Below are positions 40,035 through 49,804 of a stretch of 64,000 bases of DNA, piece by piece; position 1 is the stretch's first letter; each line of letters opens with the position of its first letter. The stretch is from the NCBI RefSeq assembly GCF_041504345.1, contig NZ_CP167894.1, positions 3,100,001 to 3,164,000 on the forward strand. The letters run 5' to 3'. The DNA is from Vibrio sp. BS-M-Sm-2 (GTDB lineage: Bacteria > Pseudomonadota > Gammaproteobacteria > Enterobacterales > Vibrionaceae). The position numbers were made by a program, and so were the translations under genes. The notes beneath the pieces were generated by a model. The model was not told where the DNA came from. It did no database searches and saw nothing but the letters and a program-made list of their open reading frames with translations.

Positions 40035-41171
40035 ATGTTTGATTACGAAAGCTTACGACTCATTTGGTGGGTATTGATCGGTGTTTTACTGGTTGGTTTC
40101 GCCGTAACTGATGGCTTCGATATGGGTGTTGCCGCTCTTTCTCCTGTTATCGGTAAGAGCGACACTGAACGTCGTATTATGCTCAATACTATTGCCCCTC
40201 ACTGGGATGGCAACCAAGTTTGGTTGATCACTGCTGGTGGTGCATTATTTGCTGCATGGCCGCTGGTTTACGCAACGTCGTTTTCTGGCTTCTACTTCGC
40301 AATGTACGCGACGTTAGCTGCGCTTTGGTTACGACCACTTGCACTTGACTACCGTTCTAAGATTGAAGACCCAAAATGGCGCAAAACTTGGGACTACGCA
40401 CTTTGCTTTAGTGGCACAGTACCCCCAATCATTTTTGGTGTTGCATTTGGTAACCTATTACAAGGTGTGCCATTTGATCTGAACAGTCTAATGATGTCAA
40501 AGTACCACGGTACGTTCTTCGCTCTGTTGAACCCGTTTGCATTACTATGTGGCGTGTTGGCTCTAATGTTGTTCGTAATGCAAGGTGCAACATGGCTTCA
40601 AATGAAGACAACAGAAGATCTGCATCGCCGAGCTCGTAACGTTGCTCAGATCACTGGTCTAATTGCAATTGTTCTGTTCGTTATTGGTGGCTTCTGGGTT
40701 CAATCTATCGAAGGCTATGTAATCACGAGCACTATCGATACGTTTGCTGACTCAAACCCACTAAACAAAGAAGTCTCACTTCAAGTGGGTGCTTGGATGA
40801 CAAACTTCGAAACGTATCCTGCAATGTGGGCGGCGCCGATCCTTGGTGTAGCAATGCCACTGCTTGCTGTGATTGCATCTCGCTTTGAGCGTGGTGGTTT
40901 CGCATTCTTGTTCTCAAGTCTATCTAACGCTGGTGTTATTTTAACGGCTGGTTTTGCAATGTTCCCATTTGTAATGCCGTCTAGCCTGAACCCTAACCAT
41001 AGTTTGACTATGTGGGATTCAACAGCTAGTGAGCTAACGCTTGGTCTTATGACCGCAGTTGCGGCGGTAATGGTTCCTGTGATTCTTGGCTACACAACTT
41101 GGACATACTACAAAATGTTCGGTCGTCTAGATAAGAAACACATCGAAGATAACGACGTTTCAGCTTACTAA
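40035..41171 (+). CDS. cydB: Cytochrome bd ubiquinol oxidase subunit II
   Basis: Second membrane subunit of bd oxidase, 378 residues with about eight to nine transmembrane helices. The N-terminus FDYESLRLIWWVLIGVLLVG and the motif TDGFDMGVAAL are typical, as is GNQVWLITAGGALFAAWP. The gene lies 14 bases after cydA, with a GAGGGAA ribosome-binding site. It is followed by the short cydX gene. Confidence 0.98.
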   Translation: MFDYESLRLIWWVLIGVLLVGFAVTDGFDMGVAALSPVIGKSDTERRIMLNTIAPHWDGNQVWLITAGGALFAAWPLVYATSFSGFYFAMYATLAALWLRPLALDYRSKIEDPKWRKTWDYALCFSGTVPPIIFGVAFGNLLQGVPFDLNSLMMSKYHGTFFALLNPFALLCGVLALMLFVMQGATWLQMKTTEDLHRRARNVAQITGLIAIVLFVIGGFWVQSIEGYVITSTIDTFADSNPLNKEVSLQVGAWMTNFETYPAMWAAPILGVAMPLLAVIASRFERGGFAFLFSSLSNAGVILTAGFAMFPFVMPSSLNPNHSLTMWDSTASELTLGLMTAVAAVMVPVILGYTTWTYYKMFGRLDKKHIEDNDVSAY

Positions 41172-41202
41172 GCTAGAAGTGAAATAACTTAGGAGAAATT
41201 TT

Positions 41203-41310
41203 ATGTGGTATTTCGCATGGATTTTGGGTGTACTTCTAGCATGTGCATTCGGCATCATTAATGCTCTATGGCTAGAGCATTCAGAAATGATGGACAAAGA
41301 CAGTGAGTAA
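41203..41310 (+). CDS. cydX: Cytochrome bd small subunit CydX
   Basis: A 35-residue single-helix membrane protein beginning MWYFAWILGVLLACAFGIIN and ending in a charged tail DKDSE. CydX is required for stability and activity of bd-I oxidase in E. coli. ATG 41203 is preceded by TAGGAGAAA, a strong ribosome-binding site. It is 31 bases after cydB and overlaps ybgE by eight bases. It is easily missed because of its length. Confidence 0.95.
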   Translation: MWYFAWILGVLLACAFGIINALWLEHSEMMDKDSE

Positions 41311-41605
41311 TCTCGCAGAGCAAGTTGCTAAGCTGCATCAACCAATGGATAAGACTTTGTTAAGAGCTTTATCCCTAGTATTGGGTTTTATGCATGTGGG
41401 TTTAGTGATGTGGGATCCTGAAGCGTATGCGACAAGCATCGGTGGCTTTAACGCGATCATCGGGCCAATGTTTATCTGGGCAGTATGCTCAAGCATGGTT
41501 TACGGTATCGGATTTAAGCCAAGAGCTTGGATGTGGCAGCTATTGTTTAGCCCATACGTTTCACTCACAATTTTGCTCTACCTAACGGTGCTGCGCCTTT
41601 TATAA
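41303..41605 (+). CDS. ybgE: Cyd operon protein YbgE
   Basis: A 100-residue inner-membrane protein of unknown molecular role, conserved in cyd operons. Three hydrophobic segments are visible (ALSLVLGFMHVGLVMW, AIIGPMFIWAVCSSMVYGIG, LLFSPYVSLTILLYLTVL). It starts at GTG 41303, overlapping the end of cydX, which suggests translational coupling. The cyd transcript ends at the terminator 60 bases later. Confidence 0.9.
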   Translation: MSNLAEQVAKLHQPMDKTLLRALSLVLGFMHVGLVMWDPEAYATSIGGFNAIIGPMFIWAVCSSMVYGIGFKPRAWMWQLLFSPYVSLTILLYLTVLRLL

Positions 41606-41663
41606 AAGGCAAAGGATTTAGGTTCATTACAACGTGAATCTTTATACTTGTTGGGTTTTTAGC

Positions 41664-41699
41664 CAAAAAGAGGTCATCTTATACAGATGGCCTTTTTTT
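41664..41699 (+). terminator. Intrinsic terminator of cydABX-ybgE
   Basis: AGGTCATCT-TATAC-AGATGGCCT forms a 9-bp stem with one G-U pair, followed by seven T. An ATG at 41687 that opens the ybgC frame lies inside this hairpin and so is not a credible start. Confidence 0.9.
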
Positions 41700-41794
41700 C
41701 GTCTGTTAAATCAAAAAATTCACAGCGATATACTATTAATGATAAGGAGTTAGGTTATAGTGAGATCTTTATCGTTTTGAATTGTGGTATCAAA

Positions 41795-42214
41795 TTGCAG
41801 GGATTATCTAAGCCATTTACGTGGCCAGTGACAGTGTATTACGAAGACACCGATGCAGGTGGTGTTGTATACCATTCAAACTATCTTAAGTTTTTCGAAC
41901 GCGCTCGAACTGAGATGCTGCGCTCAATTGGCGTTTCTCAGCAAGTATTGTTAGAACAAAACATCGGTTTTGTAGTCCGACATATGGACATTGATTTTAT
42001 TCAAGGCGCGCGTCTTGATGATTCTTTACAAGTCATTACAAATATTTACGAGTTGAAGCGAGCTACCTTGGTCTTCTGTCAAGAGATCGTAAATCCTGAT
42101 GGCAAAGCATTGTGTAAAGCAATGGTTAAGGTAGCATGTATCGACAATCAAAAAATGAAACCAAAGGCAATGCCAACATTTATTCTTACGGAGCTAACGA
42201 ATAGTGACTGCTGA
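41795..42214 (+). CDS. ybgC: Tol-Pal system acyl-CoA thioesterase YbgC
   Basis: A hot-dog-fold thioesterase encoded at the head of tol-pal operons. The core [16 protein letters not shown] (catalytic Asp) and [19 protein letters not shown] are unmistakable. The start is the problem. The frame opens at ATG 41687, inside the cyd terminator, and that would add 36 unrelated residues. TTG 41795 gives 139 residues, close to E. coli YbgC, but has only a weak GTGGT ribosome-binding site. TTG 41777 is another option. A candidate -10 TATACT near 41731 suggests the tol transcript begins just upstream. The stop overlaps tolQ by 11 bases. Confidence 0.88.
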   Translation: MQGLSKPFTWPVTVYYEDTDAGGVVYHSNYLKFFERARTEMLRSIGVSQQVLLEQNIGFVVRHMDIDFIQGARLDDSLQVITNIYELKRATLVFCQEIVNPDGKALCKAMVKVACIDNQKMKPKAMPTFILTELTNSDC

Positions 42215-42887
42215 AATCTCAATCTTAGGCCTAATTTTAGAAGCTAGTTTATTAGTTAAAATGGTCATGCTAGTTCTTATGGGCATGTCTGTTGTTTCTT
42301 GGGCGATGATCATCAAAAGAAGTAAAGTATTATCTCAAGCTTCGAAACAAACAGAAGTGTTTGAAGATAAATTTTGGTCAGGCGTTGATCTTGCAAAATT
42401 GTACCAAGAGAGCAATAAACGCAAAGGCGAGCTTTCTGGTACTGAAGAAATTTTCTACGCAGGCTTTACTGAGTTTGCTCGCCTTCGTAAATCGAATGCA
42501 ACTTCACCTGACTTCATTATGGAAGGCACAGGCCGTGCGATGCGCGTTGCTGTTGCTCGTGAAGTCGATGAACTAGAAACTAACTTACCTTTCTTGGCGA
42601 CCGTTGGCTCTATCAGTCCATACATCGGCCTATTTGGTACGGTTTGGGGCATCATGCACTCATTCATCGCATTAGGTGAAGTGAAGCAAGCTACGCTCGC
42701 AATGGTTGCCCCTGGTATTGCAGAAGCACTGATCGCAACAGCAATGGGTCTATTCGCTGCAATTCCAGCAGTAATGGCGTACAACCGCTTCAGTAGCCGA
42801 GTAGGCAAGCTAGAGCACAACTACGCGACTTTCTCTGAAGAGTTCCACAGTATTCTTCACCGTCAAGCGATGGCTGGCAGGGAATAA
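42204..42887 (+). CDS. tolQ: Tol-Pal system protein TolQ
   Basis: ExbB/MotA-like proton-channel subunit of the Tol-Pal energy complex, 227 residues with three transmembrane helices: about 10-35, and a helical pair after residue 130 with [20 protein letters not shown] and [20 protein letters not shown]. It starts at GTG 42204 inside ybgC. With TolR it harvests proton motive force to drive TolA during outer-membrane constriction. Confidence 0.96.
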   Translation: MTAEISILGLILEASLLVKMVMLVLMGMSVVSWAMIIKRSKVLSQASKQTEVFEDKFWSGVDLAKLYQESNKRKGELSGTEEIFYAGFTEFARLRKSNATSPDFIMEGTGRAMRVAVAREVDELETNLPFLATVGSISPYIGLFGTVWGIMHSFIALGEVKQATLAMVAPGIAEALIATAMGLFAAIPAVMAYNRFSSRVGKLEHNYATFSEEFHSILHRQAMAGRE

Positions 42888-42890
42888 TAG

Positions 42891-43334
42891 ATGGCTGGAT
42901 ACCAACCTAAAAAACGCAAAATGACAGCAGAGATTAACGTTGTACCTTACATCGACGTTATGCTTGTTTTGTTGATCATTTTTATGGTGACTTCACCGTT
43001 TGTTACTCAGGGCGTTGACGTTGAGTTGCCTCAGGCTTCAACGGCTAAGTCGGCACAAGATCTATTGGGTGACGACAACGCGAGTTTCATCATCGTTGAA
43101 GTGAACAAAGACGGTGAGCTTGGCTTGAGTGTTAATGACGAAGAAGTACAACGTGGCTTATCCATGGAAGATATTATCGTCCGAGTGAAAGCTGAGTTGT
43201 CTTTGAAGCCAAACTCTCCAGTGGCGGTAGGTGGTGATGCCGCAACGCCATACGCTGAAGTGGTTTTATTACTTGATGAATTAAGCCGTGCAGGTGTGCC
43301 AAAGGTTGGCCTTTTAACGGATATAAGGGAATAG
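42891..43334 (+). CDS. tolR: Tol-Pal system protein TolR
   Basis: ExbD-like subunit, 147 residues. A short cytoplasmic stretch (KKRKMTAEINVVPYIDV) is followed by a single transmembrane helix whose Asp (in YIDVMLVLLIIFMV) is the essential proton-carrying residue, and a periplasmic domain. It is three bases from the tolQ stop. Confidence 0.96.
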   Translation: MAGYQPKKRKMTAEINVVPYIDVMLVLLIIFMVTSPFVTQGVDVELPQASTAKSAQDLLGDDNASFIIVEVNKDGELGLSVNDEEVQRGLSMEDIIVRVKAELSLKPNSPVAVGGDAATPYAEVVLLLDELSRAGVPKVGLLTDIRE

Positions 43335-43347
43335 CTCCGTAGCATTC

Positions 43348-44415
43348 ATGAAAGCGAATAATAAAAAATCCAATAATTTCAGATCACCGCTTCTTATTTC
43401 TCTTGGGCTGCACGTCATTTTATTCGTTGCGCTCATTTGGGGAGCGGATTTCACGATGTCAGAGCCAAAGCCTACAGGGCAGATGGTTCAAGCTGTGGTG
43501 ATTGATCCTCAGATGGTTCGCCAGCAAGCTCAACAGATTCGTCAACAAAGAGAAGCGGCGAGTAAGAAAGAGCAAGAGCGTTTAGACAAACTAAGACGTG
43601 AAAGCGAACGACTTGAAAAGAATCGTAAAGCTGAAGAAGAAAATATTCGTAAGCTGAAAGAAAAGCAAGCTAAGGAAGCTAAAGCGGCTCGAGAAGCGGA
43701 AAAGCGCCGAGTTGAGAAAGAAAAACAACGCAAAGTTGAAGAAGCGCGTTTACAGCAAGAGAAAAAGAAAGCCGCTAAAGCCGAAGCTGATCGCAAGCTA
43801 AAAGAAGCTGCGTTAGTGAAAGCCGAGAACGAGCGTAAAGCCAAAGAAGCGGCGATTGCAAAAGCGGAACAAGAACGCGTGGCAAAAGAGAAAGCTGCGA
43901 AAGAGGCAGCAGACAAAGCTCGTAAAGAGAAAGAAGCTGCTGAACGCGCTGAAAAGCAACGCATAGCGAAAGAGAAAGAAGCGGCAGCCGCAGCAGAGAA
44001 AGCCCGTAAGGCAAAAGAAGCTGCAGCAAAAGCAGAAAAAGAGCGTAAACAGCAAGAAGCAGCATTGAACGATATCTTTGCTGGTCTTGAAACTGAAGCG
44101 ACTCAAAACTCTTCAGCAAGGCAACAATTTATCAGTGATGAAGCTCAACGTTACGGTGCTATCTATACCCAACTGATTCAACAGAACCTGTTGTTAGAAG
44201 ACAGCTATCGAGGGCGTTCGTGCCGAGTGAACCTTAAGCTAATTCCAACCGGCTCTAACGCGATATTGGGTAGTTTGAGTATCTTAGATGGTGATAGCCG
44301 TCTATGTGCAGCAACCAAACGTGCTGTGGCACAAGTGCAATCTTATCCATTGCCTAAAGACCCAGACATTGTGAACTCACTGAAAGACATTAACTTAACT
44401 GTATCACCAGAGTAA
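43348..44415 (+). CDS. tolA: Cell envelope integrity protein TolA
   Basis: Inner-membrane anchored linker that spans the periplasm, 355 residues. One transmembrane helix (about 14-31), a long Lys/Glu/Ala-rich helical domain II (about 50-240, with repeats such as KAEQERVAKEKAAKEAA), and a C-terminal globular domain III with a Cys pair (RGRSCRVNLK and SRLCAATK) that contacts Pal/TolB. The low-complexity repeat makes long spurious frames on the opposite strand. Confidence 0.95.
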   Translation: MKANNKKSNNFRSPLLISLGLHVILFVALIWGADFTMSEPKPTGQMVQAVVIDPQMVRQQAQQIRQQREAASKKEQERLDKLRRESERLEKNRKAEEENIRKLKEKQAKEAKAAREAEKRRVEKEKQRKVEEARLQQEKKKAAKAEADRKLKEAALVKAENERKAKEAAIAKAEQERVAKEKAAKEAADKARKEKEAAERAEKQRIAKEKEAAAAAEKARKAKEAAAKAEKERKQQEAALNDIFAGLETEATQNSSARQQFISDEAQRYGAIYTQLIQQNLLLEDSYRGRSCRVNLKLIPTGSNAILGSLSILDGDSRLCAATKRAVAQVQSYPLPKDPDIVNSLKDINLTVSPE

Positions 44416-44427
44416 AAGGACGAACTT

Positions 44428-45780
44428 GTGTTAAAGAAACTATTACTGAGTTTTGTTTTCTTAATAGCGACAAGCAGCCAGTTCGCACATGCGGCACTGG
44501 AGTTGGTTATTACAGACGGTATTAACTCTGCACGACCTATCGCTATTGTCCCTTTCCGTTGGGAAGGCGCGGGACCATTGCCACACGATGTATCAGCCGT
44601 TATCGCTTCTGACTTACAACGCAGTGGTAAATTCAGCCCGGTTGCAACAAGCAAAATGCCTCAAACGCCTTATAGCGAATCTGAGGTCAACTTTGATGCT
44701 TGGACTAACCTAGGCGTTGATTCATTGCTAACAGGTAGTATCACTAAAAATGCCGAAGGGCAGTATGTGGTGAACTACCAACTGATCGACATTGTTCGTG
44801 GTCAATTGACTAAAGGACAAAGCCGCGCACTAAGCGATGAAGGCCAATTGGTACTTTCTAAAGACCACGTGTTGTTCAACAAAAAAGCGACAGTGCCTGG
44901 TAAACGCTTGCGAGAGTATGCACACCGCATCTCTGACTTAGTGTATGAAGAACTCACCGGCGAAAAAGGGGCGTTCTTAACTCGTATCTCTTACGTGGTC
45001 GTTAACGACAAAGATAAATACCCGTACCAACTTCGTGTTGCTGACTACGATGGCTTTAACGAGCGTTTAGTTCTTCGTTCTAAGCAACCGCTCATGTCAC
45101 CAGCATGGTCACCAGACGGTAAGAAACTTGCTTATGTGAGTTTCCAAAATGGCCAAGCGGAAATATTCATCATGAATATTTACACGGGTGAGCGTGAGAA
45201 AGTGACGTCATACCCTCGTCACAATGGTGCGCCAAGATTCTCACCAGATGGTAAAACATTGGCATTGGTATTGTCGAAAACAGGTAGCCTTCAGGTTTAC
45301 ACACTTGACCTTGCTAGCCGTAAGCTGACACAAATTACCCGTGGCCGTTCTAATAATACGGAACCATTCTGGCACCCAGATGGCAAGTCTCTTATTTTCA
45401 CATCGGATCGTGGTGGTAAACCACAGATTTATAATGTAAATTTGTCAAATAATTCGACATCTCGTATTACTTGGCAAGGTAGCCAAAACTTAGGTGGCCA
45501 GATCACCCCTGATGGTCGATTCCTGATCATGGTGAATCGCAGTAACTCAGGTTTTAACTTGGCTAAGCAAGATTTGGAAACAGGTGCGGTTCAGGTACTA
45601 ACAAAAACATTGTTAGATGAATCTCCAAGTATTGCACCGAATGGAGGTATGGTTATCTATAGCTCTATTTACAACAAAACTAACGTACTATCGATGGTTT
45701 CTATCGATGGCCGTTTTAAAGCTAGATTACCGGCAACCAACGGACGCGTAAGAGCGCCAGCGTGGTCACCGTTTCTCTAG
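44428..45780 (+). CDS. tolB: Tol-Pal system beta-propeller protein TolB
   Basis: Periplasmic protein that binds Pal and OmpA, 450 residues. The signal peptide ends AHA|A near residue 23. An N-terminal alpha/beta domain (about 25-165) is followed by a six-bladed propeller with WD-like phrases ([45 protein letters not shown]). It starts at GTG 44428 with AAAAGGA nine bases upstream, 12 bases after tolA. Confidence 0.97.
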   Translation: MLKKLLLSFVFLIATSSQFAHAALELVITDGINSARPIAIVPFRWEGAGPLPHDVSAVIASDLQRSGKFSPVATSKMPQTPYSESEVNFDAWTNLGVDSLLTGSITKNAEGQYVVNYQLIDIVRGQLTKGQSRALSDEGQLVLSKDHVLFNKKATVPGKRLREYAHRISDLVYEELTGEKGAFLTRISYVVVNDKDKYPYQLRVADYDGFNERLVLRSKQPLMSPAWSPDGKKLAYVSFQNGQAEIFIMNIYTGEREKVTSYPRHNGAPRFSPDGKTLALVLSKTGSLQVYTLDLASRKLTQITRGRSNNTEPFWHPDGKSLIFTSDRGGKPQIYNVNLSNNSTSRITWQGSQNLGGQITPDGRFLIMVNRSNSGFNLAKQDLETGAVQVLTKTLLDESPSIAPNGGMVIYSSIYNKTNVLSMVSIDGRFKARLPATNGRVRAPAWSPFL

Positions 45781-45890
45781 TTAATTTGATACATTCTTTT
45801 AGCTATTGATAGTGTTAACTATTGTGGCAATTAACTATCTATAGCACTTAGTCGCTGTAGAAACTAAGTTTGATAACGTAAGGAAAAAAG

Positions 45891-46433
45891 ATGCAACTTA
45901 ACAAAGTTCTTAAAGGCTTGATGATTGCACTACCAGTGATGGCAGTAACGGCATGTAGCTCAACTGATGAAGCAACATCTGCAACATCTGGTACAGAAAG
46001 CAACCAAACAACTTCAGGTTCAGAAGGCAACGTAGACACAACTGTTGTAACGCCAATTGACGCTAACGGTCAACTGTCTGAGCAAGAGCTTAAAGAGCAA
46101 GCGCTACGTGAAACTCAAACAATCTACTTCGCATTCGATAACTCTACTATCGCTGGCGATTACGAAGAAATGCTAGCAGCTCACGCAGCTTACCTAGTTA
46201 AAAACGTTGACATGAACGTTACTATCGAAGGTCACGCTGACGAGCGCGGTACTCCTGAGTACAACATCGCACTTGGCGAGCGCCGTGCACAAGCTGTAGC
46301 GAAATACCTACAAGCTCTAGGTGTTCAAGCTGACCAAATCTCTATCGTAAGCTACGGTGAAGAGAAGCCACTTCTTCTAGGTCAATCTGAAGATGTGTAC
46401 GCTAAAAACCGTCGCGCAGTACTAGTTTACTAA
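45891..46433 (+). CDS. pal: Peptidoglycan-associated lipoprotein Pal
   Basis: Outer-membrane lipoprotein that binds peptidoglycan and TolB, 180 residues. The signal peptide ends with lipobox VTAC (Cys22). A Ser/Thr-rich linker precedes the OmpA-like domain with [27 protein letters not shown] and KNRRAVLVY. Codon use is strongly biased, as expected for an abundant protein. The 110-base gap after tolB may hold a separate promoter. Confidence 0.97.
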   Translation: MQLNKVLKGLMIALPVMAVTACSSTDEATSATSGTESNQTTSGSEGNVDTTVVTPIDANGQLSEQELKEQALRETQTIYFAFDNSTIAGDYEEMLAAHAAYLVKNVDMNVTIEGHADERGTPEYNIALGERRAQAVAKYLQALGVQADQISIVSYGEEKPLLLGQSEDVYAKNRRAVLVY

Positions 46434-46466
46434 TTTTAGTAGACTATATAATTGAGGAATTGCCTC

Positions 46467-47249
46467 ATGTTCAGTAACACAAAGCGAGTCATTTTGCTTT
46501 CGTTACTGGCAAGTGCAGCGAACACCACGTTCGCTGCACCAGCTCCAGTATCCGATCTCAATAGCACCGCAACCAATTCATCATCTTCCTCTCGATCAGC
46601 ATCTAACGAATCAGATATTGAGCGTTTAGAGCGTCTGCTTCAAAATCGCAACCTCGTCCAACTTCAAATGCAACAGCAAATCGACGATATGGCACTGGAG
46701 ATCAGTGAACTTCGCGGTGAGCTGGAACGAAATAGTTACGATATGAAGCAAATGCTAGAGCGTCAGCGTGAATTGTTCATTGAACTGGATCGCGTGAGAG
46801 GCGAGGTGAAAGCAGCAGGAACAGCAACGGTAGCAGTGGCGGTGGGCGAAGGCTCTAAAGACGCTTCTGGTACGTTTAGTACTGATGTGGATGAGCAAAC
46901 CGCTTATCAAAATGCTGTAGATATGATTCTAAAGCAACGAGATTACACGGGTGCTATCGCAGCATTCCAAAAGTTTCAAAAAGACTTCCCAGATTCAACC
47001 TTCACACCTAACTCACATTACTGGTTAGGCCAGCTTTATTTCGCTAAGAAGCAAGATAAAGAAGCTGTGAAGAGCTTCGCTGCTGTTGTGTCTTACAAAG
47101 ACTCAAACAAGCGAGCAGATGCACTGGTTAAGCTTGGTGACATAGCTGCGCGCAACAACAACGCGACGCAAGCTAAGAAATATTACCAACAAGTCGTAAC
47201 CGAGTACCCAAACAGTGCTTCGGCTAAAGTGGCCAAAACCCACTTGTAA
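46467..47249 (+). CDS. cpoB: Cell division coordinator CpoB (YbgF)
   Basis: Periplasmic protein that links Tol-Pal constriction to peptidoglycan synthesis by PBP1B. The 260-residue protein has a signal peptide ending TTFA|AP near residue 23, a trimerising coiled coil (about 45-115), a flexible linker, and C-terminal TPR repeats (about 140-260, with AYQNAVDMILKQRDYTGAI). I chose ATG 46467, which has GAGG nine bases upstream; a TTG at 46452 extends the frame without support. Last gene of tol-pal. Confidence 0.93.
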   Translation: MFSNTKRVILLSLLASAANTTFAAPAPVSDLNSTATNSSSSSRSASNESDIERLERLLQNRNLVQLQMQQQIDDMALEISELRGELERNSYDMKQMLERQRELFIELDRVRGEVKAAGTATVAVAVGEGSKDASGTFSTDVDEQTAYQNAVDMILKQRDYTGAIAAFQKFQKDFPDSTFTPNSHYWLGQLYFAKKQDKEAVKSFAAVVSYKDSNKRADALVKLGDIAARNNNATQAKKYYQQVVTEYPNSASAKVAKTHL

Positions 47250-47256
47250 AACAAAA

Positions 47257-47283
47257 TAGGGGTGCTTAGGCGCCTCTTTTTTA
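47257..47283 (+). terminator. Probable terminator of the tol-pal operon
   Basis: AGGGGTGC-TTAG-GCGCCTCT has an 8-bp stem that uses G-U pairs and is followed by six T. It lies 8 bases after the cpoB stop. No tRNA genes occur between cpoB and nadA, unlike in E. coli. Confidence 0.65.
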
Positions 47284-47392
47284 TACCTGATTACTTCCGT
47301 TTGATGTTTACTTATCTTCTTTGTGGTGCCAACACGTCGCCTTGTTTATGCGTTTTAAGCATTAGCTAGCCACCGCTTGCAACCAATCCTTT

Positions 47393-47421
47393 TTGATCCC
47401 AATCGCTGTCCTGTGTAGAAT
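47393..47421 (+). promoter_or_regulatory. Sigma-70 promoter of nadA
   Basis: TTGATC at 47393-47398 and TAGAAT at 47416-47421 are separated by exactly 17 bases. Transcription would start near 47428, about 32 bases before the nadA start codon. Confidence 0.7.
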
Positions 47422-47459
47422 ACTCTAATTCTCGGAAGAAGTTGCGTAGAGCAAGAGCA

Positions 47460-48521
47460 ATGAGTCATATACTAGATAAAATCGATACAGTTTACCCGTT
47501 TCCGCCTAAGCCAGTTCCATTGAGCGATGCTCAGAAACAGGCCCACATCGCAAACATCAAAAAACTACTTCAAGAAAAAGATGCAGTTCTAATTGCACAC
47601 TACTACACCGATCCTGAAATTCAGGCTCTGGCAGAAGAAACTGGCGGTTTCGTTGGCGATTCATTAGAAATGGCTAAATTCGGTAACCGTCATTCAGCAA
47701 GCACTTTGATCATCGCTGGTGTTCGTTTCATGGGTGAGTCTGCAAAGATTCTTACTCCTGAAAAACGCATTCTAATGCCAACACTCGAAGCTGAATGTTC
47801 GCTTGATCTTGGTTGTCCGGCTGACAAATTTACAGAATTTTGTGATGCTCACCCTGACCACACCGTGGTTGTATACGCGAACACTTCAGCGGCTGTCAAA
47901 GCTCGTGCAGACTGGGTGGTTACGTCGAGCATCGCTTTAGAAATCGTTGAAAGCCTAGACGCTGAAGGCAAACCTATTATTTGGGGCCCAGACCGTCACC
48001 TAGGTTCTTACATCGCAAATCAAACCGGCGCTGACATGTTGCTTTGGCAAGGTGAGTGTATCGTTCATGATGAGTTCTCAGCTGATGCTTTGAAAAAAAT
48101 GAAATCGGTATACCCAGAAGCGGCTATTTTGGTACACCCAGAATCACCAGCAAGCGTGGTTGAACTGGCTGATGCTGTAGGCTCAACAAGCCAGCTGATC
48201 AAGAAAGCAAAAGAGCTGCCTCATCCACAGATGATTGTGGCGACAGACAAAGGTATCTTCTTCAAGATGCAGCAATTGGTTCCTGAAAAAGAGCTGATTG
48301 AAGCGCCGACAGCGGGTGCTGGTGCAACGTGTCGTAGCTGTGCACACTGTCCTTGGATGGCAATGAACGGCCTTGAAGCGATTGAAAACGCACTTGAGAA
48401 TGGTGGTGAGCAACACGAAATCTTCGTTTCTGACGAGCTACGTGTAAAGTCTCTTATCCCTTTGAACCGCATGCTAGATTTCGCAGAGCAGTTAAATGTG
48501 CAGGTAAAAGGTAACGCGTAA
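47460..48521 (+). CDS. nadA: Quinolinate synthase A
   Basis: A [4Fe-4S] enzyme that condenses iminoaspartate with dihydroxyacetone phosphate to quinolinate in NAD synthesis. The 353-residue protein has [20 protein letters not shown] near residue 45 and the three cluster-binding Cys, including CSLDLGCPA and the C-terminal [14 protein letters not shown] chose ATG 47460 (MSHILDKID) by family fit; the frame extends to 47442. It is monocistronic with its own promoter and terminator. Confidence 0.96.
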   Translation: MSHILDKIDTVYPFPPKPVPLSDAQKQAHIANIKKLLQEKDAVLIAHYYTDPEIQALAEETGGFVGDSLEMAKFGNRHSASTLIIAGVRFMGESAKILTPEKRILMPTLEAECSLDLGCPADKFTEFCDAHPDHTVVVYANTSAAVKARADWVVTSSIALEIVESLDAEGKPIIWGPDRHLGSYIANQTGADMLLWQGECIVHDEFSADALKKMKSVYPEAAILVHPESPASVVELADAVGSTSQLIKKAKELPHPQMIVATDKGIFFKMQQLVPEKELIEAPTAGAGATCRSCAHCPWMAMNGLEAIENALENGGEQHEIFVSDELRVKSLIPLNRMLDFAEQLNVQVKGNA

Positions 48522-48543
48522 GTCGTTCTTTTATCTAATCAAC

Positions 48544-48574
48544 AAAAAAACCAGCCAATAGTGCTGGTTTTTTT
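48544..48574 (+). terminator. Intrinsic terminator of nadA
   Basis: AACCAGC-CAATAGT-GCTGGTT is followed by a run of seven T. Confidence 0.9.
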
Positions 48575-48696
48575 GTGCCTGAGTATAGGCCGCTAATATC
48601 AATTTTGTGGTCATGTATCTTTTTCTTATGATACATCTTGTTGATATCGCGTATTTTTTCTAGCATGTAACTAAGAGAAATGGATTAGAGGCTCGA

Positions 48697-49728
48697 ATGA
48701 TAATCTGGTTACAACTCAAACGCTGGATCAAAGCAAACATCTTTGTTTTGAATGGCAAAAACTTACTGTTCACTTTTCTTGGCTACATCGCTCTATCGTG
48801 GCTGATGCTGTATTTGGCGGGTGAAACAGATTTAACCAGTTCGGTCACCGTATTCGCTTACTACTTGGTGGTAACGGCTTCTACAGTTGGTTATGGTGAT
48901 TTATCACCGACCACGGTAGCGGGGCAGTGGATTGTTATTCTATTTGTGATTCCCGGTGGGTTGAGCCTTTTCGCCGCATTACTGGGTAAAGTGGCGACAG
49001 AAGGTGTTGAATATTGGCGAGCGGGCTTGCTAGGAAAAAGGAGAGTTAGAGTGGACAACCACATTTTGATGTTGGGGTGGAATGAGCAAAGAACCATTCA
49101 TCTCATCCGCATGCTACAACACGAAGAAACAGGTAAGCGACCAATCGTATTATGTACCCGTTCAGATATCGAGAACCCGTTACCCGGTGAAATCAATTTC
49201 GTTAAAGTAAACAGCTACACCGATGGCAAAGAGATGGAGAAAACGGGCATTGAGTCTGCAAGTTGCATCTTGATTGATAACCCAGAAGACGACATTACGT
49301 TATCTGCGGCGCTTTACTGTGCCAACCGAAACCCTAAGGCACACCTTCTTGTTTACTTTAAAGACGAAGCGCTGAGCGATTTATTGCACAAGCATTGCCC
49401 TAACTCAGAATGTATTCCAGCGGTGGGTGCTGAGATGTTAGCAAAGGCTGCGGTAGACCCAGGATCAAGTGCGCTTCATCAAGAGTTATTGAGCTCAACA
49501 AGAGGCATGACGCAGTATTCAACGTATTTCCCTGAAGACGCCGAGCCTGTCACCGTTGCGCCTATTTTCTCTGTGTTTAAAGAGAAGTATCAAGCAACGC
49601 TGATCGCGATTGATACGGGGAGTGGTATTGAACTCAACCCAGAATTAGACCAAGTGGTAAGTAGTGGCACTAAGCTGTTTTATATTGCTGATGAGCGCAT
49701 TGATGACTTCGATTGGAAAGGCTTCTAA
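48697..49728 (+). CDS. Two-helix potassium channel with RCK/TrkA-N-type cytoplasmic domain
   Basis: A 343-residue inner-membrane channel. Helix 1 (about 23-42) and helix 2 (about 78-100) flank the pore loop with the potassium selectivity filter TVGYGD at residues 63-68. The C-terminal cytoplasmic part (about 118-330) begins HILMLGWNEQRTIHL, an RCK-like Rossmann domain whose glycine pattern is looser than the usual GxGxxG. It is flanked by terminators on both sides and so is monocistronic. Ligand gating is unknown. KchE/Kch-like and MthK-like architecture; the potassium role is inferred from the filter. Confidence 0.88.
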   Translation: MIIWLQLKRWIKANIFVLNGKNLLFTFLGYIALSWLMLYLAGETDLTSSVTVFAYYLVVTASTVGYGDLSPTTVAGQWIVILFVIPGGLSLFAALLGKVATEGVEYWRAGLLGKRRVRVDNHILMLGWNEQRTIHLIRMLQHEETGKRPIVLCTRSDIENPLPGEINFVKVNSYTDGKEMEKTGIESASCILIDNPEDDITLSAALYCANRNPKAHLLVYFKDEALSDLLHKHCPNSECIPAVGAEMLAKAAVDPGSSALHQELLSSTRGMTQYSTYFPEDAEPVTVAPIFSVFKEKYQATLIAIDTGSGIELNPELDQVVSSGTKLFYIADERIDDFDWKGF

Positions 49729-49757
49729 AGCCACTATTTTTACTTCGTCTGAAAACT

Positions 49758-49785
49758 AAAAAAGGCCTCATAATGAGGCCTTTTT
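49758..49785. terminator. Bidirectional terminator
   Basis: AAAAAAGGCCTCAT-AA-TGAGGCCTTTTT lies between the convergent potassium channel gene and the UPF0149 gene. Confidence 0.9.
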
Positions 49786-49804
49786 GGCAGTATAAAACTC
49801 ACTG

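Noticed and set aside
43542..44119. Long open frames on the - strand opposite tolA (Ser/Ala/Phe- and Leu-rich)
   Set aside because: They are the complement of the Lys/Glu/Ala-rich repeat of TolA; low complexity, no ribosome-binding site, no homology.
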